Below, piece by piece: positions 48,808 through 58,791 of a DNA stretch of 64,000 bases (positions are counted from its first letter, which is position 1; each line of letters starts with the position of its first letter). Location of the stretch: the NCBI GenBank assembly GCA_021399445.1, contig JAJTUQ010000002.1:5022001-5086000 (forward strand). The letters are read 5' to 3'. Origin of the DNA: Xylogone sp. PMI_703. Lineage: Eukaryota; Ascomycota; Leotiomycetes. The notes beneath the pieces are model-generated. The model was not told the DNA's origin. It searched no databases and was given only the letters and a program-made list of their open reading frames with translations. The translations under genes were made by a program, and so were the position numbers.

Positions 48808-50440
48808 ATGGCGGACGAAATCCCGACAGCAGCGGTTGATAATGAAAGCGTCCGGGAGAGCGATTCAGACGACTCAGACGACAGCGAAGATACCGTAACA
48901 TACGAATTTGGTCCTAGACGCCTGCTATACCCATCAACCGTAGAGGAACGAGCTATAACCTTCACATATCATCCTCGCGCGTACACTCCACCTCAATCGG
49001 TTGTTCGGCCTTACATCCCACCCAACATGGCTCCCCCCAATCCCAATGTCCCGAAACCAGGTCCTGCGAAGCTGTCCGCAAATGCTGGTCTTGAGGAATG
49101 GCTCTCCGAGGCGAAGCAATGCCATTACCTACCCGAGCCTGTTATGAAGCAGCTATGCGAGATGGTAAAAGAGTGCTTGATGGAGGGTAAGTTACAGCAC
49201 TGAGAAGATTACGGCTTGCGCGCTTACCAAGATGGATTATCAGAGTCAAATATCCAGCCTGTCCGTACTCCAGTTACGATCTGCGGAGATATTCATGGTC
49301 AATTTTATGATCTACTGGAGCTGTTCCGCGTTGCTGGTGGTATGCCAGGAGAAACCGATGTTCAGTCGCCAGCTACCAAGACTACTGTCATCACCTCTGA
49401 CGACATTGAGCCACCTACTGAGATTACAGACCCCAAGCTGAAAAAGAAAATTCGAAGCAGTGGTGACAGCGGCATTGAGAGTGGAATTGAGAGCACGGAT
49501 GATGACGAGGAGGAGCACAGAGGACGAACCAGAACGACAGGCGGAAGCAGTCGTGGTGCCAGTTCCAGTGGTGACTCTGGAATCGGAGTCAACCAAGTCT
49601 CCAACGGGGGTGGCAACCAGAACTTTATCTTCCTTGGTGACTTCGTTGATCGAGGTTACTTCAGTCTCGAGACTTTTACTCTGCTTATGTGCTTGAAAGC
49701 AATGTAAGTCCCACCAAAATAACCCGCGGTTTAAAATCTGTACCTAACAAGCCACAGGTATCCTGACAAGATCACACTGGTACGAGGAAACCATGAATCT
49801 CGCCAAATCACTCAAGTCTATGGATTTTACGAAGAATGTCAACAGAAGTACGGTAATGCCTCGGTCTGGAAATCCTGTTGCCAGGTCTTTGATTTCCTTG
49901 TCCTCGCGGCAATCGTTGACGGCGAAGTCCTTTGTGTCCACGGTGGATTGAGCCCAGAGATCCGAACTGTCGACCAAATTCGCGTTGTCGCTCGAGCACA
50001 GGAAATTCCTCACGAGGGCGCCTTCTGCGATTTGGTATGGAGCGACCCCGAGGATGTCGATACCTGGGCTGTATCCCCCCGTGGCGCGGGCTGGCTCTTT
50101 GGAGACAAAGTCGCAAGCGAATTCAATCATGTCAATGGACTCAAGCTCATCGCACGTGCTCATCAACTGGTCAATGAGGGCTACAAGGTACGTAATAGTG
50201 CTCGACATCTGTAACACATGCTGCTGGACGATGACTAATGCCAGGCAGTACCATTTCTCGCAGAAATCCGTTGTCACCGTCTGGTCGGCGCCAAACTACT
50301 GCTACCGCTGCGGTAACGTCGCCTCAATCATGAACGTGGGCGAGGATCTGGATGCCAAGTTCAACATCTTCCAAGCTGTTCCCGAAGATCAGCGTGCTGT
50401 CCCAGCTGGTCGCCGCGGCGCAGGCGATTATTTCCTCTGA
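48808..50440 (+). CDS. SIT4: PP6/SIT4-type serine/threonine phosphatase with large insertion
   Basis: Exons 48808-49186, 49244-49703, 49758-50187 and 50249-50440 give 486 residues; human PP6 is about 305. Metal-binding motifs are intact: GDIHG (141-145), GDFVDRG (258-264), [24 protein letters not shown] and [11 protein letters not shown]. The tail DYFL is the PP2A-family methylation end. The block [20 protein letters not shown] matches the PP6/SIT4 branch better than PP4 or PPG1. Odd features are an N-terminal extension of about 90 residues with an acidic [11 protein letters not shown] run, and an insertion of about 90 residues (160-252) between GDIHG and GDFVDRG, rich in Ser, Gly and Glu with SSGDSGI twice. 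Introns are 57, 54 and 61 nt. Joints restore MEESNIQPV, KAMYPDKIT and EGYKYHFSQK. The SIT4 versus other PP2A-like assignment is moderately sure. Role from family: cell cycle and nutrient signalling. Confidence 0.85.
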
Positions 50441-51081
50441 GCAAATGGTGTTACCTCTATGCGAAAACCGAATCCGATCCGAGCCATCCAAGTCTTTTTC
50501 TTCCTCTTTTCACGCACACGAAATCTTCATGGATGCATGATCGCGGTGTTCTTTTTTGTGGGATTATTTGTAACCAGGACCGGGCTCTGCCTCTTTTTTT
50601 CTTCTTTTACGTATCGCGCAAAACTGACTCTGACTCGGTTTTGCGTTTCCTCTGTACATTAATACGTTCATACCCGGCAGAGTTTCCATGCCAAACAAAA
50701 GTTCCCTTCAGTTGTAGGGGCCTTTTGAAATCAGAAGCGTCTTTTTTACGTTTTTGTCCTTTGATGAGAATGGGGTCTATCATTGGGATGGGTTGCTGAT
50801 GACGATGATGATGGTTGGGGGAGGGGGGAGCAACGAAGCTGCATTATGGAGTTAAGGGATATCGAATGAACGAATCATTTCAAGAAAACTGTGAAGAAAA
50901 TGAAGATATGGAATGCGATGCGATGAAATGCAATGATGGCGGATTTCATGACTGTTCACACGGGGTAATAGGCCTCGGGCACACATCTGTATTAGAGCTA
51001 CAGGGTCTAGCTAATTTATACGGGAAGGTTCTTATCAAGTGGATAGCAGCGATATCATGAATGAATGCAAATCAATTAATT
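50441..51081. other. Convergent intergenic region
   Basis: 640 bp between 3' ends. A GATGATG-rich simple stretch lies near 50800-50815. No gene seen. Confidence 0.4.
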
Positions 51082-51890
51082 TCAAGGCCTTTTAAAAGCT
51101 TGGATACCTAAAATAACCACAGCACCAATAATCATTCCCAATGCAATGGCTTCCTTCTGAGCCAATAAGGACTTCAAGTGCGTCTTGAAATCCTCGAGCC
51201 ATATCCACTGGCCCTGATCCCTCCTCGCGCTCCTTAGGCCATGGAGTCCGTCCAGACTGCGCACGTTCCAGACCATGCGGTAGGCGGCGAGCTCGTTGTT
51301 CTCGACCTTCTTGGACGCCCAGTGGCCCATGGTTTCTCGGTCCTCGAAGGCCAGTTCAGGGGATTTCTCGATGTCTGCTGAGGAAGCGTGCTCGCGCGAG
51401 AGGCGCGGGACGCCGTATCCACATGAGGTCTGGACCTTTGGGAACGGTATTAGTAAATTGAGTTCCTCCTTTCTCTTAGGTAGATAGGTATATTTACCTT
51501 GAACACATCCAGGAATATGATGGCTCTCGCGCCCTCGACGTGCTTCTTGCTCATCTTCGTCAACAACGTCTCAAACTCCGGTTGATCCCACTCCACCACC
51601 CGCGCCGTGCAGAAGAACCGCATGATCCGCGGCGAGCTACCAAAGCTGCAGAACATGATGGTTACCCGGCCGTTCTCGTAGACGTGGGCGATTGTTTCTG
51701 AGCCCGAGCCCGTGGCGTCGATGTAGGCTGCCGTGTTGGGCGACAGGACTGTGAATGTGGATGATGGGAGACCCTTTGGAGAGATGTTGATGTGACGACC
51801 TGTTAAAGGCGCCGAGGCTGTGAAGAAGACAGGCTGCTTCATAGCCCAGGCGGCCAGGTCATCTGAGATTGAGTCGAAGAATTTCGGCAT
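51082..51890 (-). CDS. FMN split-barrel (PNPOx-like) protein with C-terminal membrane anchor
   Basis: Exons 51890-51498 and 51435-51082 give 248 residues. The first half looks like the pyridoxamine-phosphate-oxidase-type split barrel of the fungal PPOX-like group (AWAMKQPVFFTASAP, GRHINISPKGLPSSTFTVLSP, VYENGRVTIMFCSFGSSPRIMRFFCTARVVE). These proteins are predicted to bind FMN; whether this one catalyses oxidation is unknown. The joint restores FLDVFKVQTSCGYGVPRLS. A hydrophobic segment near the C-terminus (AIALGMIIGAVVILGIQAF) suggests a tail anchor. The intron (62 nt) has a GTAAAT donor and a TACTAAT branch site. The start MPKFFDSISDDL was chosen over an upstream in-frame ATG-free extension with poor composition. 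Convergent with the phosphatase gene. Confidence 0.75.
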
Positions 51891-52188
51891 TGTCGAGGAT
51901 TGTTTTTGACCTTTTTTAATATTTTTCCAAATCGGCTCAATGCTTTTGAAAAAGACACGATGCAATTAAGCAGTAACCTTATTCACCTTTTTTTTGGTAT
52001 TTGTTTTTCAATGGCAGTGAAACATCAGTGTTATCAATGACTTCTCAAATAAATCACGAACCCTTGAAGTTCCCTCGATGAGTCAATCCGATAGCGCAGT
52101 GGGGAATATCTCTCGGCTGCCTAGTGACGCCGCACGACATGTGGTACTGTAACCTAATACCAAGATCCTAACGTCTCTGCATCTCTAC
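51891..52188. other. Short intergenic spacer
   Basis: About 300 bp between two minus-strand genes; promoter of the split-barrel gene and 3' end of the next. Nothing specific recognised. Confidence 0.35.
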
Positions 52189-52980
52189 TCATAACGGGCG
52201 TGGATGGTAGAGACCGTCGTTCGGATAGACGATGTCGGAACGAGTGATTGACGAAGCATAGACCGGCTGGGATCTCATGGAATAAGAAACACCCGGCGGA
52301 TACATTGATGAGGTGGGGTTTGGCGGGGGCTGGGGTGCAGCGGGAGGTGGGGAATATGGAGCCTGCCAGCTCGAAGTGGAAGATTGCAACCCAGTGGGTC
52401 GGCGATAGGCATCGCGAGGAGTGCTGGTGGTGGTGTAGCTTCCGCTGTGGCTGCTGTCTAATATGGATGATGATGTGTCTAGAGGAGGATAGCGCGAACG
52501 AGGGCTGGTGGAGTGAGCGCGAGAGGTAGTGGAGTTTCTTCTCAACTTGCTGTCGCTGGTTGCTTTCTTGTCACCCGAGGACGAGGTCGAGAAGGATGAA
52601 GATGAAGATGATTTCTTGTCGTGCTGCTTCTCCAGGCGATCAAGCTGGTCAATGAGGTAGCTGTTTTGCTTCTTCAAGCTCCTTCGGTCCTTGTTGCTCT
52701 CGCCGAGCTCCTCGTTCAGCGAAGCGATCTTGAGCTGCAGACTAGCAATCTTGTCGTTGGCGGCGTCCAGAGCTTCTTGCAGCGCGCGCATGTTAAAGCG
52801 CTGGTCTTCAATTTCTTGATAGGCGAAGCGTTCTGCAGCCGACGTGCCCGAGGAAGCACGATCGCTCCTGCTGGCGCTGCTGCTGGTGCCAATGCCGGAG
52901 TCTCTGCTGCTGTGAGACTTGTGTCCAAAGGTCTCGGGCTCGTAGTGGACCTTCTTCTGGGATTTTGGTGGAGGAGACAT
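52189..52980 (-). CDS. Hypothetical coiled-coil protein, Ser/Pro-rich
   Basis: A single exon of 263 residues starting MSPPPKSQKKVHYEPETFG. A Ser-rich stretch with RDSGIGTSSSASRSDRASSG precedes a coiled coil at about residues 58-125 (FNMRALQEALDAANDKIA, LQLKIASLNEELGES, SYLIDQLDRLEKQHDKK). The C-terminal half is low-complexity Ser/Thr/Pro/Tyr and probably disordered. No signal peptide or membrane segment. I do not recognise a named family; a role as a scaffold or in the nucleus is only guesswork. The ATG has a good leader context (CAATCACCATG). A second coiled-coil gene lies 2.2 kb upstream on the same strand. Confidence 0.65.
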   Translation of the reverse strand: MSPPPKSQKKVHYEPETFGHKSHSSRDSGIGTSSSASRSDRASSGTSAAERFAYQEIEDQRFNMRALQEALDAANDKIASLQLKIASLNEELGESNKDRRSLKKQNSYLIDQLDRLEKQHDKKSSSSSSFSTSSSGDKKATSDSKLRRNSTTSRAHSTSPRSRYPPLDTSSSILDSSHSGSYTTTSTPRDAYRRPTGLQSSTSSWQAPYSPPPAAPQPPPNPTSSMYPPGVSYSMRSQPVYASSITRSDIVYPNDGLYHPRPL

Positions 52981-55133
52981 GGTGATTGGGATTGTATGCG
53001 TTGGTTGTGTGGAGAAACCCCGGGGGGGAATGATGGTCTAGGTGAGGCTGGGTGTTGCTAGTAGCAAAGCAAAGTCCAGCCGGTTGGGCAACGACGAGAC
53101 TTCTGAGCTGGCAAGCAGAGGCAGAAGCAGTCGCAGCAGTACAGTAGTAGCAAGTTAAAATGTGAGGCTTCTGGCGGTGTAGGGCTAGAGCAGAAGGATT
53201 GGGTTTCCAGTACAGATCAGGCTGTGGGCCAGACAAGTAGTTGATTGTATTGGAAGAAGACCTGAGTCAAAAAGTGATATAAAGAGGGCAGGAGAGAACT
53301 CTTTCTTGCACTCGAAGATTGGAGGCTCTTTAACAATGAAGAAAGATGGTTTGACAATTGTGCACGACAGTCATCCATCCGCTTTATGAAGGGCTGCCTA
53401 TGGACTATTCAACCCAGCAGACGGCCGATGAAGGGGGCAATGGGAACGAAAAAAGGCATCAGAGTCATACACGGCTGTGGACCACCACCTACCACCAGCA
53501 GCACCACCCATCATCATCACCCATGAGACGAGACGCATCGCGGGGCTCACTTCCCAGAGGAACCCAGAACCCAGAACCCAGGAGGGGCCACCTAAACCAA
53601 GCCCGCCAAAAGAGCTAAGCCAAGCCCATTGAATCGGTGATCGAAGATGACAGACTGGAGAATTATCGTGGACCAGGACGGCGAAAAGAGTCACCGCGCC
53701 ACGAGATCACCTTTGGTGTTGAATTGAACCCCTCTTTGCGCTCTTTGCTGGGTCGAGGTGCAACGGTGCGAACGGCTGCCTTGCACAGGCTTCCGGCCCT
53801 GGGGACCCAGTGACCAATTGGTTGCCTTGATTGGCGGCCCAGCAGTAGGCAGAGAGAGCCACAAGGGAAGAGCCAGATCGACTTTACTGCGGGTGCTTAG
53901 TTTCCTTGTTGATTACCTCACCCACGAACCCGTTCTTCGCCTCTTCTCGCTGCCTCAGGAATATTACCTGTACAATCTGCCCTACAGGGCCAGAAACCCG
54001 CCGGGTACGTACCGCAGCAACCCCAAAGTATGCCTTGCCGTGCTTACCAGCCCTGGTGTTTGCGCTGCCTGCGCCCCGTCCCTCCCCCGTCTCAACTGTT
54101 CCAGCGAATGAGCCCTCCGCGTGGCGGCGTGACACCGCGGGCTGACGCCCATTATTGGTCGCATGGACATGAACATCTGCCCGGCACCCTTGTTGAGGCT
54201 CTTTTGCTCGCTCCCCTCTCTTTCCCTCTGCGATCGGAGTCCCGTCTCGTCATCGGTTGATTGCGTTGCTTGCGCTTCTCGTTCTCAGAGTCTCTCTTAC
54301 CTGCATACGCCATTATGCACCAGTTCGTGCCGTCGAGTCACTTCTCATCAAACGCTCGCTTTCAACAGTACTGCATTATCATTACCGGTTTCTGCACTGC
54401 TCTTACAGTACTGGTGGCCTTTGCCGCAAACTAACTTATAGTGGCTTTCTAAAATCTCAGGGGGAAAAATACTACTCGCAACGTTACAAAAGAAATTCGT
54501 TATATCTGACAAGACAAATCCTAAATCCCGGAAGATGATCTTCCTTCTCGTCCTACTCTTTCCTTGCTCTTCTCTGACAAAAGGGACATAACGCCAAAAT
54601 AATGCACTTCAATTAAACACTCCTGCCTACTTCCTGCGTCCGATACTTCCGACGCACGTGTTGGCCCAGAAGAGGAAATTCTGGTTGCCTTCCTCTCCTC
54701 TTCTCCTTTCCCTGCATTCCTGCCTGCCTTGACTCCCTGATCAGCAACTTTGTACAAGCATCCTTCTTTCCGTATTCCTCAGGCACCTCTCAGGCCTCAC
54801 CTCATCCTCTGCATCATATCATACACAGTAAAAATCAAGACGTTGAGGGGTAATTTGCGAAAGCACTGACAAGGTGAGTGACGTGCTCGTGTGGCAGACG
54901 TGATGCCAGAACTGAACAACTCTTGGTCAAGCTGCACGGCCAGGGAATTTGTCATGCTTCAGCAGCATTGACGTCTTTTTCTCCCCCTTTGCGGACTGTG
55001 GTAGAGAGCAGTCCCCTCTGAGGCCCAGTCTTGCGAGTTGCGACGTGACGTTGTGTGCTCTCCATCGTCATAAAGGTGATCTGGCGTCATGTACAAAAAA
55101 ACATCAAAAAGAAAAACAGAGACCCCGGATCCC
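52981..55133. other. Intergenic region, 2.1 kb
   Basis: No gene supported; ORFs up to 146 codons are antisense or low-complexity. A CCAAT-type word (ATTGG) lies near 54154. CAGTACAGTAG- and ACAGTACTGG-like words resemble the GTAC palindrome family. Confidence 0.4.
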
Positions 55134-55697
55134 TTAAAGCGGAACGGTGACTCGGTAGCCGAGGTCGCGCAGGTATCCTTTCAGATAGAGGACATTTCTT
55201 TCCTCCTTTGCAATTTTCTCGTCCCTTTCCTTGAGTTTGGTGCGGAGTTTCTCGATTTCCTCGATCTTCTCGTTGTACTGATCTCGGTCAATGAACCCGC
55301 TGGACCTCCGCAAAAGTCGGATTCTCTCTTCCAGCTTCTCATTCTTTTCGACCTCCTTCTCAAGCTTGAGTTTCGTTCGCACAAGCTCGGTTTCCTTGCT
55401 TTCTAATTTTTCTTTGAGCTCGCTACAGCGGGTGTGCTCTTGACGAAGTAGTTTGTAATCAGCCTTCCATTCGTTGCGTTGTGAAATTTCCAACTCTCGA
55501 CGGAGTCGTCGAATGTCGTTCTCCAGTCTCTCATTTTCAGAAAGAAGAGCCTGCTCTCTCTCCTCTGCTGCATCGAGGATATCCCGCAGGTCTTCGCGGT
55601 GGTGCAGGGATGAGCTGGAGGAGCGGCGGCGGGTCCTGATTACGATTCGCTCACCGCCGTGGCGGTCCCGTTCAATGAAGCTTCCTCTCCGGAACAT
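55134..55697 (-). CDS. Hypothetical coiled-coil protein
   Basis: A single exon of 187 residues starting MFRRGSFIERDRHGG. After a basic Arg/Ser N-terminus (RRRSSSSSLHHRE), nearly the whole protein from about residue 33 to 170 is predicted coiled coil with many charged heptads (EEREQALLSENERLENDI, ELKEKLESKETELVRTKLKL, EEIEKLRTKLKERDEKIA). It ends LKGYLRDLGYRVTVPL, a non-coiled tip. No membrane or signal segment. I do not recognise a family. It may form a rod or dimerise with a partner; the nearby coiled-coil gene at 52.2 kb on the same strand is a candidate only by position. Confidence 0.65.
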   Translation of the reverse strand: MFRRGSFIERDRHGGERIVIRTRRRSSSSSLHHREDLRDILDAAEEREQALLSENERLENDIRRLRRELEISQRNEWKADYKLLRQEHTRCSELKEKLESKETELVRTKLKLEKEVEKNEKLEERIRLLRRSSGFIDRDQYNEKIEEIEKLRTKLKERDEKIAKEERNVLYLKGYLRDLGYRVTVPL

Positions 55698-57573
55698 CGT
55701 GTGTATGCTATTCCTTACGAGTGGAACAAATGCCTCAAAACGCAGCGTAATAATTGGAAAATGAGTGTTGCTGGACGAAGTTTGAAATAATAATTTGCCA
55801 GTAAGTCAATAAGCGTGACGCCCGATACGTGGTTGATATGGAATGGGTAGAGGCTCCTGCAGTCTTGGGTCGATCCACGCAGGACAGATGCGACTAAATA
55901 TGCATGCAGGTGTTGTGGCGCTTTGATTTGATCTAACGTCCGAATGGACAATGGAGAAGAAGAAGAGACCCTAGTTTATATACACGGGTACCTTTGTGGG
56001 GAGCAGCAGTTGAAATAAAGCCTCGAGTCTACCAAAGACCCCTTTGACGACCCATCAAACGTCACTTGCCAGGTGGTCACCCATCTCGGTGAACCACTTG
56101 ATATGTGGGACAGGCACGCGAAAACAAAAGAGCTAATCTAGGCTATGAAAGCAGCGTAAAAAAATAGAGCCTTGCTCAAAAAAAATAAAGGTAAAAAAAG
56201 AGACTTTGTGTCCAGGGCCAAATGGCACCTAGTTGGACACGCGTACCTTACTCATTGTTGCACAACCCATTTGCACATGGCGTCTTCAGGTAAGGCTCGT
56301 CCACACCCATAATTAGAGTTAAAATTCATTATTCTGAGTATGTTCGCCACCTCTATTCATCCGACATCTATCATATTCATGCACTTGTGCACTGTGCCGT
56401 ATCTAGGGGGGAGGGTGGTTGCAAAATAGGAACTTTGGCACACGAGGTTCAGCTGGCCCAGGGCCAAAAGATCACCCGCGCCGTTTTGGCTCCCACACGT
56501 GAGATGCTCGATATCACCAGCCCCGGTGCCTTTCCCCTCGATGTCTGTGCCTGATCAACGCGGGATGGCCCCCCTACCGAGATCAGGAGTCCCTGGCATT
56601 TGTCTGGTGGCCATGGACCAAGGCACCGCTTCTTTGGGTGGAGGTTGTGGTGGTTGAAAGCTTTGAAGAATGTAACCCCCAAGACCGTTCTTTTGGGACG
56701 GAAAAAGCCTAACCCGTTTCAGCCTTGCAAAAAGACGGTCTAAGCCCCTCGACGAGCCAGGCAGAGCCATTCTTTCCAGGGGACAAATCTTGTTCAATAA
56801 AGGACTTTAGAACACAACCGCAATCTAAAGAAACTTTGTCTAGATGGTGGGGTCATCTTACTAAGACCAAGGGTGCAAGCTGTGACAAAGTTCCTCAGGT
56901 GGTTGTGGCTGTGTCGCCTAAAGTGTTGCGATGGCTGGAACTGTGGCTGGTACGGAGGTTGAAAATGGTGCTCACGCTGTATTGATCCGAACTCTTCGAT
57001 GTCCGTATCGACAAGGCTCGATGGCAAAAAACTCGAACCCCATCGGCCAGTGACTCTTACTCTCGCCGTATGCAAGTTTATTTCGTTTACCTTCCGAATT
57101 GGACCCCCTTCCCATGGTCAGATTAATTCCGGCCTCCGACCTCCCAACGTAACCTTAACCAACCAACACGTGACCGATACAGACCCAGAGACCCGGGGTT
57201 CTTTCTTCAAATGGAATGTAATTAGACTCGACGGTTGTCTACCAAAGAGGCAAGCCTTGCAACCGTTACATCCAGCCTAGATTGCTTGGACAATGCCTTG
57301 AATGCACAATGTTCCCGAAAGAGACAAAAATTCTATTTTTGCATCCCCTTGGTACCGTACGCCTGGGTTGGTGCTTTTGAGGCGTACGGAAGGTAATTAC
57401 AGTGTGCACTACACGCGGCTGCACGACATCTTTCCGTTGGAAAGGCATGAAGTTGGCTTTAGCTTTAGCCTTGATCAAAAGTCTTGCCCAGTGCCTGATA
57501 TCTGCTCTAGACCGGATACATCTACGGTATCAGCCTCAGCCTCAGCCTGCCTGTCCCAATTCTAACTAGTCCC
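55698..57573. other. Intergenic region, 1.9 kb
   Basis: Contains A-rich runs near 56157-56200 and a small CAGCCT repeat near 57531-57551. ORFs under 100 codons on both strands show no support. Confidence 0.4.
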
Positions 57574-57947
57574 TCAACATTTATCACCAGCACAGCCACC
57601 CAAAGACCCCGTTCCAGACCCAGCTTTCTTCTTCATGTCCTCGACCAAGTCAAAGATCACAATGAAAAAAGGATAGCCAGTCAGACTTCCATCAACACCC
57701 ACCCAGACCCCGAGGCCGAAACCAACGGAGGAAAGGGTCGAGATCATCACCACTCTCTAATACAGCTACACCAGGTGGGAAACTGATGGAGCCGCCATCC
57801 TTGCGGACAGTGCGAGAGTAAAAAGGCTTCACTCTTGGGTGTCGAGGATATCTAGTCATCAACCTGGTTGGAGATTCTGCAGCTTTCGTAGAAAACTCAG
57901 AAGGAGACGTCACCTAAAGAAATGATTCTATAGAGTTTGGTCAACAT
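57574..57947 (-). CDS. Candidate small membrane protein, 70 residues, two exons
   Basis: Exons 57947-57914 (34 nt) and 57752-57574 (179 nt) sum to 71 codons. The model begins MLTKLYRIISLVVMISTLSS and continues into a hydrophobic, glycine-rich stretch (VGFGLGVWVGVDGSLTGYPF, FIVIFDLVEDMKKK), ending in a Gly/Ser tail with two cysteines (GGCAGDKC). This looks like one or two membrane helices with a basic cytosolic end. The ATG follows a TC-rich leader (CTCTTTTTTCTTC). The intron would be 161 nt with a GTGACG donor and an AGAG acceptor; both are weak and the branch site is unclear, so the second exon is better supported than the joint. No named family recognised. An overlapping frame (57913-57692) also reads 73 codons and is the main rival. 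Confidence 0.45.
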
Positions 57948-58169
57948 GAAGAAAAAAGAGGATAGGTGTGGAAGGGAGGCTGAGAATTTATAGACGGCTG
58001 TGGGTGGTCTGTGCATCACGCGGCGGGAAAGCAAAAATCGCAAACATTTTCTTTTTGTGCTTTTGCGCACTGGGCAAACAGTGCAAATGAGACATACACC
58101 CCTATCAAACTGACTCGAGAGCTCTCCTGTTTTCACTTGTTTTGAACTAAATGCAAGAACCCTCACTGT

Positions 58170-58655
58170 GACCAAAGGTTCTGTTGCATGTCTATGAGAG
58201 CTCAGAGGGCATTGTACGGAGTATATTACTGGCTCAAGCTTGCTATGACCAAAAGTTTTGTTGCACGTCTATGATGGATCAGAATGTCATTCACGAGGAG
58301 ACAGACGCAAGCAAGCAGAACAAGCCTAAGCCTCTCCCGTCTCCTCGTAATGATGTCCTGAAGCCAACCCAGACATGCAACAAAACTTTTGGTTTTGTTG
58401 GAATACTTGACATTTCATTGGCTAAATCTCGAACTCCTCAATACGATTGGACAGAAACAGACTTGACCAAAAGTTTTGTTGCAAGTCTATGAAGAAATCT
58501 GAATTGCCTCACGAGTACTGTACTGGTGGTACTGCAGGCCTTCTGATTGAGCCTTTTTAGCCAGAAGTTTCGTTGCACGTCTATGATGGTTCAGAATCTC
58601 AATACGAGGAGTTAGTTATCTAGACACATGCTTCAGCTTGTTCTAACCAAAAGTT
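58170..58655. repeat. Array of short degenerate interspersed repeats (copy B)
   Basis: Copies of the core CCAAAAGTTTTGTTGCA lie at about 58170-58194 (+), 58247-58273 (+), 58370-58393 (-), 58465-58490 (+), 58561-58585 (+) and a partial one at 58646-58655 (+). Downstream of several plus copies a second block occurs, of the type TCAGAATxTCA followed by ACGAGG (58278-58299, 58589-58609, weaker at 58498-58515). It is the same family as 11991-12445. An exact AGTACTGTACT palindrome (58514-58524) lies inside. No coding potential evident. Confidence 0.75.
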
Positions 58656-58791
58656 AACTTAAGTTTCTACTTTCAGCATTGTAAAAATCTCATCACGTCA
58701 GGATAAAACCAATCACGTTTCTTACTCAGTAGTCTGTGAATTCTTTATCAGCTGTGATACCTCTAATGGCCAAACAATAAGGTAAACCTAT

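Noticed and set aside
58170..58655. CRISPR-like array
   Set aside because: Copies are degenerate, in both orientations, with uneven spacing, and the DNA is eukaryotic with no cas genes.
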